From: Nocardioides ganghwensis
GTDB lineage: Bacteria > Actinomycetota > Actinomycetes > Propionibacteriales > Nocardioidaceae
Direction of reading: 5' to 3'
DNA length: 64,000 nucleotides
Assembly: GCF_014779655.1 (NCBI RefSeq)
Contig: NZ_JACXYX010000006.1
Location: 186,001 to 250,000 of the forward strand
Positions within the stretch are counted from its first letter, which is position 1, and every line of letters starts with the position of its first letter. The notes under the pieces were generated by a model that did not search any database, was not told where the DNA came from, and saw only the letters and a list, made by a program, of their open reading frames with translations. Shown here piece by piece: positions 18,612 through 26,247 of this stretch. Made by a program: the position numbers and the translations under genes.

Positions 18612-21022
18612 CCACCAAGCTCTTCGGCACCAAGGTGCCGCGCGTGGAGGACCAGCGGTTCCTGCGCGGTCAGGGCCGCTACGTCGACGACCTCCTCACC
18701 GACGACCCGCGGCTGCTGCACGCGGCCGTGCTGCGCTCGCCGCACGCCCACGCCCGCATCGTCGACATCGACGTCTCCGACGTGCTGGACCTCGACGGCG
18801 TGGTCGCGGTGTGGACCTGGGAGGACCTGACCGGTCCGATGGCCGAGCCGCTGCCGCTGCTCATCCCGCACCCGACGCTCACGCACGGCCGCACCCAGTA
18901 CGCCCTGGCGCGCGAGGAGGTCAACTACGTCGGCGAGGCGATCGCCTTCGTGGTCGCCGTCGACCGCTACGTCGCCGAGGACGCCGTGGCCCGCATCCGC
19001 GTCGACTACGAGTACCTCGAGCCGGTGGTCGGCATCGACGCCGCCCGCGCGGCGGAGCGTACGGTCCACGACGACGTGCCCGACAACGTCGGCGCCCGCA
19101 TGGAGCAGGAGAACGGCGACGCCCGTGCCGCCATCGCGGCGGCGCCGCACACCCTCACCCTCGAGCTCGACATCGAGCGCTCGGCCTGCACGCCCATGGA
19201 GGGCCGCGGCACGGTGGCCCGGTGGGACCCCGACACCTCACGCCTGACCGTGTGGTCGTCGACCCAGACGTCGACCGGCGTGCGTGGCTGCGTGGCCGCC
19301 AAGCTCGGCCTCGACCTCGCCAGGGTCGACGTGATCACCCCCGACGTCGGCGGCGGGTTCGGCGTCAAGGTGGTGCACCCGTGGCCCGAGGAGCTGCTGG
19401 TCCCGCTGGCGGCCAAGACGCTCGGTCGACCGGTGAAGTACACCGAGGACCGGCGCGAGCACTTCATCTCCTCCGCCCACGAGCGCGCCCAGCAGCACCA
19501 CGTGGAGGTCGGCTTCGACGACGAGGGCCGGGTGCTCGGGCTCAACGTCGAGTTCTGGCACGACCACGGCGCCTACACGCCCTACGGGCTCATCGTCCCG
19601 ATCATCACCTCGACGCAGCTGCTCGGGCCCTACAAGCCGCAGAACTACCGGGTGGTCTTCGAGTCGCTCTACACCAACACCGTCATCGTCACCCCCTACC
19701 GCGGTGCCGGCCGCCCGCAAGGCTGCTTCGTGATGGAGCGGACGATGGACGCGATCGCGGCCTACCTCGGCAAGGACCGCACCGAGGTCCGCTCGACCAA
19801 CTTCATCCAGCCCGACGAGTTCCCCTACGAGCACGGCCTGATCTTCCAGGACGGGCGCGAGCTGACCTACGACTCCGGCGACTACCCGGCGTCGCTGGCC
19901 AAGCTCAAGGAGCTGGTCGGCTGGGACGAGTTCGAGGAGTTCCGCGCCGAGATGGCCGCCCAGGGACGTCGGGTCGGGATCGGCCTGGCCTGCTACGTCG
20001 AGGGCACGGGCGTCGGCCCCTACGAGGGCGCCCACGTCCACATCGAGACCTCCGGCAAGGTCAAGGTCGCCACCGGCCTCACCACCCAGGGCCAGGGCCA
20101 CCAGACAGCCTTCGCGCAGATCGTCGCCGACACGCTGGGCGTGCGCTTCGAGGACGTCGAGGTCACCACCGGCGACACCCGCAAGATGCCGTACGCCGTC
20201 GGCACCTTCGCCTCCCGTGCCGCCGTGATGAGCGGCTCGGCCATCCACCTCGCGGCGTTGCGCGCCAAGGAGAAGGCGCTGCGCATCGCCGCCGAGGCGC
20301 TCGAGGCCTCCGAGGAGGACCTCGAGATCGCCGACGGCGTCGTGAGCGTGAAGGGCACCGACGCCAGCATCGACCTCGGCACGGTCGCGGTGCTGTCCAA
20401 CCCGCTTCGCTACGCCTTCGACGAGGCGTCCAAGGCGGCCACCCAGTTCTCCGTCGGCGACCCCGGCAAGCCGCCGGTCGCCGAGGACGACGAGCCGGGC
20501 CTGGAGGGCAAGGACTTCTACTCCCCGCCGCGCTCGACCTTCGCCAACGGCATGCACGCCGTGATCGTCGAGACCGACCCCGACACCGCGGAGATCAGGA
20601 TCCTCAAGTACGCCGTGGTCCACGACTGCGGCCACCTGATCAACCCGATGATCGTCGAGGGCCAGATCCACGGCGGCGTCGCGCAGGGCGTGGGCGGGGC
20701 GCTCTACGAGCGGATGGCCTACGACGAGTCCGGGCAGCTGCTCAACGCCTCGTTCATGGACTTCCTCATGCCCTACGTCACCGAGGTCCCGACCTCGATC
20801 GACATCGACCACCTCGAGACGCCGTCGCCGCTCAACCCGCTCGGCATCAAGGGCGCGGGCGAGGCCGGCGTCATCCCGTCGGCCGCGGTGTTCGCCGCCG
20901 CCATCGAGGACGCCGAGGGCTTCCCGATCACCGCGATGCCCATCTCGCCGTCGGAGCTCTTCGAGCTGCGCCTCGCGCACGCCGACGACACCACCGAAGC
21001 CACCACCAGGAGCACCCCATGA
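18608..21022 (+). CDS. Molybdenum hydroxylase molybdopterin-binding subunit (xanthine dehydrogenase family)
   Basis: An 804-residue catalytic subunit. Visible motifs are VGGGFGVK, the molybdopterin loop TPYRGAGRPQG near residues 362-372, TTQGQGHQTAFAQI, and the catalytic GAGEAG with Glu near 752. The AYXCSFR loop of CO dehydrogenase is absent, so CO oxidation is unlikely. Such enzymes hydroxylate purines, pyrimidines and other N-heterocycles with water as oxygen donor. With an NCS2 permease, PucR and a ring-opening amidohydrolase nearby, a nucleobase is the best substrate guess. The known uracil/thymine dehydrogenase is of this type. GTG 18608 overlaps the previous stop. Confidence 0.92.
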   Translation: MTTKLFGTKVPRVEDQRFLRGQGRYVDDLLTDDPRLLHAAVLRSPHAHARIVDIDVSDVLDLDGVVAVWTWEDLTGPMAEPLPLLIPHPTLTHGRTQYALAREEVNYVGEAIAFVVAVDRYVAEDAVARIRVDYEYLEPVVGIDAARAAERTVHDDVPDNVGARMEQENGDARAAIAAAPHTLTLELDIERSACTPMEGRGTVARWDPDTSRLTVWSSTQTSTGVRGCVAAKLGLDLARVDVITPDVGGGFGVKVVHPWPEELLVPLAAKTLGRPVKYTEDRREHFISSAHERAQQHHVEVGFDDEGRVLGLNVEFWHDHGAYTPYGLIVPIITSTQLLGPYKPQNYRVVFESLYTNTVIVTPYRGAGRPQGCFVMERTMDAIAAYLGKDRTEVRSTNFIQPDEFPYEHGLIFQDGRELTYDSGDYPASLAKLKELVGWDEFEEFRAEMAAQGRRVGIGLACYVEGTGVGPYEGAHVHIETSGKVKVATGLTTQGQGHQTAFAQIVADTLGVRFEDVEVTTGDTRKMPYAVGTFASRAAVMSGSAIHLAALRAKEKALRIAAEALEASEEDLEIADGVVSVKGTDASIDLGTVAVLSNPLRYAFDEASKAATQFSVGDPGKPPVAEDDEPGLEGKDFYSPPRSTFANGMHAVIVETDPDTAEIRILKYAVVHDCGHLINPMIVEGQIHGGVAQGVGGALYERMAYDESGQLLNASFMDFLMPYVTEVPTSIDIDHLETPSPLNPLGIKGAGEAGVIPSAAVFAAAIEDAEGFPITAMPISPSELFELRLAHADDTTEATTRSTP

Positions 21023-21666
21023 AGTTCACCGGAGAGAACACGCTGGCCGCGCCCGTCGAGCAGGCGTGGGACGCGCTGCTCGACCCGGCCGTCCTGGTCC
21101 GCACGATCCCCGGCTGCGAGCGCCTCGAGGCGACCGGCGAGAACGCGTACGCCATGACGGTGACCGCGGGCGTCGCCTCGATCAAGGGGACGTACGCCGG
21201 CTCCTGCGTGCTCACCGACCTCGTCGAGCACGAGTCGCTGGTCATGAAGCTCGACGGCGCGGGCGCCCCCGGCACCATCGGCGCCACGGTCAACGTGCGA
21301 TTCGCCCCCGAGGGCTCCTCGACGCGCATCTCCTACGACGCCGACGCGGTCGTCGGCGGGATGATCGGCGGCGTCGGCCAGCGGATGCTGACCAGCGTGT
21401 CGCGTCGGATGGCGGGGGAGTTCTTCGGAAACGTCGACGCGGCCATCGCCGGTGGCGGTGCCGCTCCCGTCGAGGCGGCCGCGGTTGCGGGTGCTCCGGC
21501 CGCCGCGCCCGTCGGTGGCGCGGTCGGCGCCGGTCAGGTCTTCACGGCCCCCGCCAAGGCGCCGGTGCTCGGCTCGCAGCAGGACTTCCTCACCGGCGTG
21601 GCCGTCGGTGCGGGCCTCGTGGTCCTCGGCGTGGTCGTCGGCGGGATCTTCGGTCGCCGCCGATGA
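21019..21666 (+). CDS. CoxG-like SRPBCC protein with C-terminal membrane anchor
   Basis: A 215-residue protein. Residues 1-145 form an SRPBCC/CoxG domain (MKFTGENTLAAPVEQAWDAL... IPGCE). A low-complexity Ala/Gly/Pro linker spans about 150-185, and one C-terminal membrane helix ends FGRRR. In carboxydotrophs CoxG recruits CO dehydrogenase to the membrane; this one probably tethers the molybdenum hydroxylase to its electron acceptor. ATG 21019 overlaps the large-subunit stop, and its own stop overlaps the amidase start. Confidence 0.85.
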   Translation: MKFTGENTLAAPVEQAWDALLDPAVLVRTIPGCERLEATGENAYAMTVTAGVASIKGTYAGSCVLTDLVEHESLVMKLDGAGAPGTIGATVNVRFAPEGSSTRISYDADAVVGGMIGGVGQRMLTSVSRRMAGEFFGNVDAAIAGGGAAPVEAAAVAGAPAAAPVGGAVGAGQVFTAPAKAPVLGSQQDFLTGVAVGAGLVVLGVVVGGIFGRRR

Positions 21667-23057
21667 CCGACGTCACCGTCGACTCCACCGCCCGGGAGCA
21701 GGCGGCCGCGGTCCGCGCCCGGGAGATCTCGGCGACCGAGCTCCTCGAGCTGCACCTCGACCGCATCGAGGAGCGCAACCCCGAGCTCAACGCGATCGTC
21801 TCCCTCGACGCCGAGCGCGCGCGGGCGTGGGCGGCCGTCGCCGACCAGGCGTACGCCTCGGGCGAGGAGGTGGGCCCGCTGCACGGCCTGCCGTTCGCGG
21901 TGAAGGACACCCACGCCCTCAAGGGCTGGCGCACGACGTACGGCTCGCCGATCTTCGCCGACGCGGTGGCCGACCACGACGACCTCCTCGTCGAGCGGGT
22001 CCGCACGGCCGGCGCGGTGTTCGTCGGCAAGACCAACGTGCCGGAGTTCGCTGCGGGGTCGCACACCTTCAACACCGTCTTCGGCGTCACCCGCAACCCG
22101 GTCGACCCGACGCGATCGGCGGGCGGGTCCAGCGGGGGAGCGGCGTGCGCGCTGGCCTCCGGGATGGTGCCCCTGGCCGACGGGTCCGACATGGGCGGGT
22201 CGCTGCGCAACCCCGCGTCCTTCTGCGGCGTGGTGGGGATGCGGCCGTCGTTGGGCCGGGTGCCGGAGTGGCCGCTCTACAACCAGTGGGAGTCCACGTC
22301 CGTCGGCGGTCCGATGGCCCGCAACGTGGGCGACCTCGCGCTGCTGCTGTCGGTCATCGCCGGCCCCGATCCCCGTGCGCCCCAGGCCCTCGGCGACCCG
22401 GGCGCCTCGTTCGCGCCCCCGCTGGTCCCCGCCCCGCTCGCCGGGCTGCGGGTCGCGACGTCGGTGGACCTCGGCGGCGCCCTCGTCGTCGACCACGAGG
22501 TCGCGGGCGTCGTACGCGCCACCGCCGCGCGCCTGTCCGACGCCGGCGCCGCGGTCACCGAGGCGCACCCCGACCTCTCGCTGGCCGACGACACCTTCCG
22601 CACGCTGCGGGCCTGGCACTTCCAGGCCAAGCTCGGCCGCCTGCTCGCCGAGCACCCGACCTCCTTCAAGCCCTCCCTCGAGGCCAACATCCGTGCCGGC
22701 GAGCCGTTGACGGGCGCCGACGTCGCCCGGGCGTACACCCAGCGCACGTCGCTGTCGGAGACGATGCGCCTCTTCTTCGGCGACCACGACGTGCTGCTGC
22801 TGCCGACCTCGCAGGTGCCGCCGTTCCCGGTGGAGCAGGAGTTCCCCGAGACGATCAACGGCCAGGAGATGCCCGACTACCTCGCGTGGATGCGCTCGGC
22901 CTACTTCATCACCGTCACCGGCTGTCCGGCGATCTCGGTCCCGGCCGGGCGCACGGCCGACGGACTCCCCGTCGGCGTCCAGCTCGTCGCCCGCCACGGC
23001 GCCGACCGGCAGCTGCTCGAGGTGGCGGCCGCGGTGGAGGAGCTGCTCGCAGGCTGA
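21663..23057 (+). CDS. Amidase (amidase signature family)
   Basis: A 464-residue amidase. The Ser-cisSer-Lys triad is visible as Lys81 (FAVKD), Ser156 in GGSSGGA and Ser180 in DMGGSLRNPASF. It hydrolyses a carboxamide, releasing ammonia. It is the last gene of the permease-hydroxylase operon with a 4-bp overlap, so its substrate is probably an open-chain amide made downstream of ring hydroxylation, for example malonamate or a ureido acid. The exact substrate cannot be read from the sequence. Confidence 0.9.
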   Translation: MTDVTVDSTAREQAAAVRAREISATELLELHLDRIEERNPELNAIVSLDAERARAWAAVADQAYASGEEVGPLHGLPFAVKDTHALKGWRTTYGSPIFADAVADHDDLLVERVRTAGAVFVGKTNVPEFAAGSHTFNTVFGVTRNPVDPTRSAGGSSGGAACALASGMVPLADGSDMGGSLRNPASFCGVVGMRPSLGRVPEWPLYNQWESTSVGGPMARNVGDLALLLSVIAGPDPRAPQALGDPGASFAPPLVPAPLAGLRVATSVDLGGALVVDHEVAGVVRATAARLSDAGAAVTEAHPDLSLADDTFRTLRAWHFQAKLGRLLAEHPTSFKPSLEANIRAGEPLTGADVARAYTQRTSLSETMRLFFGDHDVLLLPTSQVPPFPVEQEFPETINGQEMPDYLAWMRSAYFITVTGCPAISVPAGRTADGLPVGVQLVARHGADRQLLEVAAAVEELLAG

Positions 23058-23216
23058 CGCCTGTGCACACACCTGTGGACGGGCCTGTGCAGAAACCCGT
23101 TCGGCTGGGGATGGGAGGCGCTCTCCTGTGCACGACACGCCGACGGCGCAGAACCCGCGGAAACCAGTGCCGAAGGTCCCTTGTGGAGGGTGTCTCGCAG
23201 GGCGTAGAACTGTCCT
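23058..23216. other. Gene-free gap after the amidase, with TGTGCAC/TGTGGAC words
   Basis: This stretch starts with repeated words CTGTGCAC, CTGTGGAC and CTGTGCAG spaced about 10-16 bp. A possible promoter lies at 23181-23210 (TTGTGG, 18 bp, TAGAAC) pointing into the structured region downstream. No convincing gene is present. Confidence 0.3.
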
Positions 23217-23447
23217 TACGCAGCCCCGCAAGGGGAGGCGGGATGGCTTCGAAATGGAGAGTCCACACGACGCGAACCGGTCCGCCGGGGACCGTCGCGG
23301 GCACCGGGTGATGCGGTGACCGGGACTCCGAAGGACGGAGCGATCGACCGTGAGCCTCACCGCGAACGGTCACCCGAGGATCTGGTCGCTGCGGCGACCT
23401 ACCTCAACCAGAAGGGCCCTTGGCGCTCATACCGCCGAGGGCCCTTC
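23217..23447 (+). ncRNA. Candidate structured non-coding RNA ending in a terminator-like hairpin
   Basis: The region contains a run of perfect short hairpins: 23278-23294 (CGGTCC/GGACCG), 23326-23340 (CTCCG/CGGAG with loop AAGGA), 23346-23371 (GACCGT/ACGGTC) and 23384-23399 (GGTCGC/GCGACC). It ends in a 15-bp stem at 23411-23447 with a 7-base loop. A promoter-like pair sits at 23181-23210. Short open frames cross it but also run through the terminator stem, which argues against coding. The 23384-23410 hairpin resembles the REP-like repeats at 13296 and 15130, so part may be repeat DNA. I do not recognise a known RNA family. Confidence 0.3.
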
Positions 23448-23506
23448 GCCCTTGTCCGGGCGTGTCCGTGGGGCGAGAGGGCGACGAGACCTGCCAGCAT
23501 GCGCGG

Positions 23507-24058
23507 ATGACCGAGATCTCGGAGCGGGGCGTGGACCACGCGACCGCGGTGCCCGCCAGTGCGTGGGCGTTCGCCTGGTCGTTCGTCGCCGGTCAGGTCC
23601 TGGAGCTGGCCCGACGTGGCGCGCAGTCCCCGGACGACTGGCCGTTGTCGATGCTCTTCGGCGTCGCCCTGGTGACCTTCTTCTCCCACGGCGTGCTGCG
23701 GGCCCGGTGGGTGCGGTTCTGGCTGGTCGTCGTGCTCGTCGCCGTCGCGCTCGTCGCAGAGCTCGTCGCTTTCGTCGACGCCCCGACAGGCTGGACGGCG
23801 GCTGCCCTGGCATTGTCGGTCCTCCAGGCGGTCCTGCTGCACCGCTACACGTGCAGCACGTGGTTCGAGCTGCAGCGAGCGCGCGTGCCCGGGGCGGTGT
23901 CCCTCATCCCGATCCTCCTCGTCGCCGCGCTGGTCGGGGCCCTCGGCGGCATCCTGGGCGCGGAGCAGAGCCTGACGCCGACCCAGGAGATGTACGAGGA
24001 CCCGTTCTCCGACCCGTTCACCGATCCGGCCGGCGACCCCTTCGTCGGACTCGAGTGA
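23507..24058 (+). CDS. Hypothetical membrane protein
   Basis: A 183-residue protein with about four to five hydrophobic segments between residues 18 and 155 and an acidic tail containing repeated DPF (DPFSDPFTDPAGDPF). I recognise no family. ATG 23507 is the likely start; there is no strong ribosome site. It lies between the molybdenum hydroxylase operon and hyuA, and no functional link to either is visible. Confidence 0.65.
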   Translation: MTEISERGVDHATAVPASAWAFAWSFVAGQVLELARRGAQSPDDWPLSMLFGVALVTFFSHGVLRARWVRFWLVVVLVAVALVAELVAFVDAPTGWTAAALALSVLQAVLLHRYTCSTWFELQRARVPGAVSLIPILLVAALVGALGGILGAEQSLTPTQEMYEDPFSDPFTDPAGDPFVGLE

Positions 24059-24066
24059 TGCATGTC

Positions 24067-24134
24067 TTGCCGATGAATCGCTGATTGGTCGGCAATCTCT
24101 GCCGTGGTCGCCGGCGCGGCCGCTTCGGTTGAAT
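24067..24134 (+). promoter_or_regulatory. hyuA promoter with a 29-bp palindromic operator
   Basis: A near-perfect inverted repeat occupies 24067-24095: arms TTGCCGA and TCGGCAA, inner arms AATC and GATT, centre GCT. Its right half runs into AATCT (24094-24098) and GCCGTGG (24101-24107). A -10-like TTGAAT is at 24129-24134, 7 bp before ATG 24142, with no Shine-Dalgarno site, so the transcript is probably leaderless. The TTGG, CG, AATCT and GCCGTGG blocks recur before the carbamate kinase gene with the same spacing to the start codon. Confidence 0.5.
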
Positions 24135-24141
24135 CTCCCCC

Positions 24142-26247
24142 ATGAGCAATCGGCGGATCAGGATCGGGATCGACACCGGCGGCACCTTCACCGACGTCGT
24201 GGCCTTCGACGAGGACTCGGGCGAGCTGGTCACCACCAAGACGCCCAGCACGCCGGGCAACCCGGCCGACGGCTTCATTGCCGGCATCGAGAAGATCCTC
24301 GGCATCGTCGGCGCCGAGGGCAGCGACATCACCGCCGTCTCGCACGGCACGACGGTGGCGACCAACAAGCTCCTCGAGGGCAAGGTCGAGGCGCTCGGGT
24401 TCATCACGACCGAGGGCTACGAGTTCATGCTCGAGATCGCCCGACAGTCGGTGCCCGACGGCTACGGCAACTCCTACTTCTGGGTCAAGCCGGACCGCAT
24501 CGTCCCGGCCGACCGGGTCCGTACGGTCGGGGGCCGCCTCGACTTCACCGGCGCCGAGATCCGGCCCTTCGACGAGGAGCAGGCCGTCGCCGCGGCCCGC
24601 TGGTTCCGGGACCAGGGCATCACCACCATCGGCGTCTGCCTGCTCCACGCCTACGCCAACGACGAGCACGAGCTGCGGTTGCGCGACGTCCTGCGCCGCG
24701 AGCACCCCGACGCCGTCGTCTCCATCTCGAGCGAGGTGCTGCGCGAGTACCGCGAGTACGAGCGCTCGATGACCACGCTGGTCGACGCGGCCGTGAAGCC
24801 CAACGTCAGCCGCTACGTCACCAACATCTCCGAGCGGCTGCTCGGGTTCACCGGCAACAGCATCCCGTTCTACGTGATGAAGTCCAACGGCGGCGTGCTG
24901 TCGGCCGACGAGGTCGTGCACCAGCCGATCACCACGGTGCTGTCCGGCCCGGCCGCCGGCGCCCTCGGTGCGGCCCTGATCGCCAAGGTCGCCGGCTTCC
25001 CCAGGATCCTCACCTGCGACGGCGGCGGCACCTCCACCGACGTCTCCGTCGTCCTCGACGGCGAGCCCACCCTCACCACCGAGGGCACGGTCGGGGCCTA
25101 CCCCAGCAAGATCCCGATGATCGACGTCGTCACCGTCGGCGCGGGCGGCGGCTCGATCGCCTGGCTCTCGCCCGAGGGCACCCTCAAGGTCGGCCCGCAC
25201 TCGGCCGGTGCCGACCCCGGCCCGCTCTGCTACGCCAAGGGCGGCACCCAGCCGACGATCACCGACGCCCACGTCACCCTCGGGCGGATCCCTCCCCACC
25301 TGCTCGGCGGCGAGATCCCGCTCGACGTGGAGGCGGCCCGGGCCGGCATCGCCGACCTCGCCGAGCAGCTCGGCGTCGACTTCGAGCGCTGCGCCACCGG
25401 CATCCTCGAGATCTCCGCGTGGAACCAGGCCAACGCGCTGCGCCAGGTCAGCGTCAAGCGCGGCCTCGACGTGCGCGACTTCATGCTGACGACCTTCGGC
25501 GGCTCGGGCTCGCTGCTCGCCTGCCGGCTCGTCGACATCCTCGACCTCGCCGGCGTCGTCGTGCCGCCCAACCCCGGCAACGTCAGCGCCTTCGGCCTGC
25601 TGACCGTCGACGTGAAGAACGACTACGTCCAGACCCACGTCGCCAAGGAGTCCGCCCTCGACCACGCGGCCGTGCAGGGCATCCTCGACCACCTCACCGA
25701 CCGCGCCCGGGAGGCGCTCGGCAAGGAGGGCTTCACCGAGGACCAGCACCAGTTCCACCGCACCATCGACGTGCGCTACGTCGGCCAGGCCTACGAGGTG
25801 CGCGTGGCCGCTCCCGAGGGCGTCGTCGACGAGGCGTACGTCGCGCAGGTCGCCGACACCTTCCACGCCGAGCACCGCCAGCTCTACGGCTACGACTTCC
25901 GCGGCGACCGCGACCAGCAGGTCGAGTGGGTCAACCTCCGCGTCACCGGCATCGGTCCGATCACGCGCCCGGAGATCCCGACGCTCGACAAGGCCCACGG
26001 CACGGTCGAGGACCGTGCGGTGCGCGGGCGACGCCCGGTGTGCTTCGACGCCGACCAGGGCTACGTCGACACCCCGGTCATCTGGCGCGGCGACCTCGGC
26101 GCCGGCGACTCGTTCAGCGGCCCCGCCATCGTCGAGGAGTTCGGCTCCACCATCCCCGTCCACCCCGGCTTCGAGGTCGTGGTCGACGACTGGGCCAACC
26201 TCGTGATCCGCAAGACCGGCTCGACCAACCAGGAGACAGCGCGATGA
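24142..26247 (+). CDS. hyuA: Hydantoinase/oxoprolinase family protein, subunit A (HyuA-like)
   Basis: A 701-residue HyuA-type subunit. The N-terminal IGIDTGGTFTDVVAFDED is the nucleotide-binding signature of the hydantoinase A/oxoprolinase fold. LSGPAAGALGAALIA, TCDGGGTSTDVSVV and VTVGAGGGSIAW are further conserved segments. With subunit B it forms ATP-dependent N-methylhydantoinase-like enzymes that open cyclic amides; related enzymes carboxylate acetone or acetophenone. The gene appears leaderless and overlaps hyuB by 4 bp. In this nitrogen-heterocycle context a ring-opening role is more likely than carboxylation. Confidence 0.9.
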   Translation: MSNRRIRIGIDTGGTFTDVVAFDEDSGELVTTKTPSTPGNPADGFIAGIEKILGIVGAEGSDITAVSHGTTVATNKLLEGKVEALGFITTEGYEFMLEIARQSVPDGYGNSYFWVKPDRIVPADRVRTVGGRLDFTGAEIRPFDEEQAVAAARWFRDQGITTIGVCLLHAYANDEHELRLRDVLRREHPDAVVSISSEVLREYREYERSMTTLVDAAVKPNVSRYVTNISERLLGFTGNSIPFYVMKSNGGVLSADEVVHQPITTVLSGPAAGALGAALIAKVAGFPRILTCDGGGTSTDVSVVLDGEPTLTTEGTVGAYPSKIPMIDVVTVGAGGGSIAWLSPEGTLKVGPHSAGADPGPLCYAKGGTQPTITDAHVTLGRIPPHLLGGEIPLDVEAARAGIADLAEQLGVDFERCATGILEISAWNQANALRQVSVKRGLDVRDFMLTTFGGSGSLLACRLVDILDLAGVVVPPNPGNVSAFGLLTVDVKNDYVQTHVAKESALDHAAVQGILDHLTDRAREALGKEGFTEDQHQFHRTIDVRYVGQAYEVRVAAPEGVVDEAYVAQVADTFHAEHRQLYGYDFRGDRDQQVEWVNLRVTGIGPITRPEIPTLDKAHGTVEDRAVRGRRPVCFDADQGYVDTPVIWRGDLGAGDSFSGPAIVEEFGSTIPVHPGFEVVVDDWANLVIRKTGSTNQETAR

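Noticed and set aside
18608-21022. CO dehydrogenase large subunit as identity for the molybdenum protein
   Set aside because: The AYXCSFR active-site loop is missing; the position holds TPYRGAGRP, so a general hydroxylase of the xanthine dehydrogenase family is more likely.
23128-23510. Two short overlapping open frames (63 and 64 codons) after the amidase
   Set aside because: The second runs through a perfect terminator stem, and neither has a ribosome site or motif; a structured RNA or repeat explains the region better.
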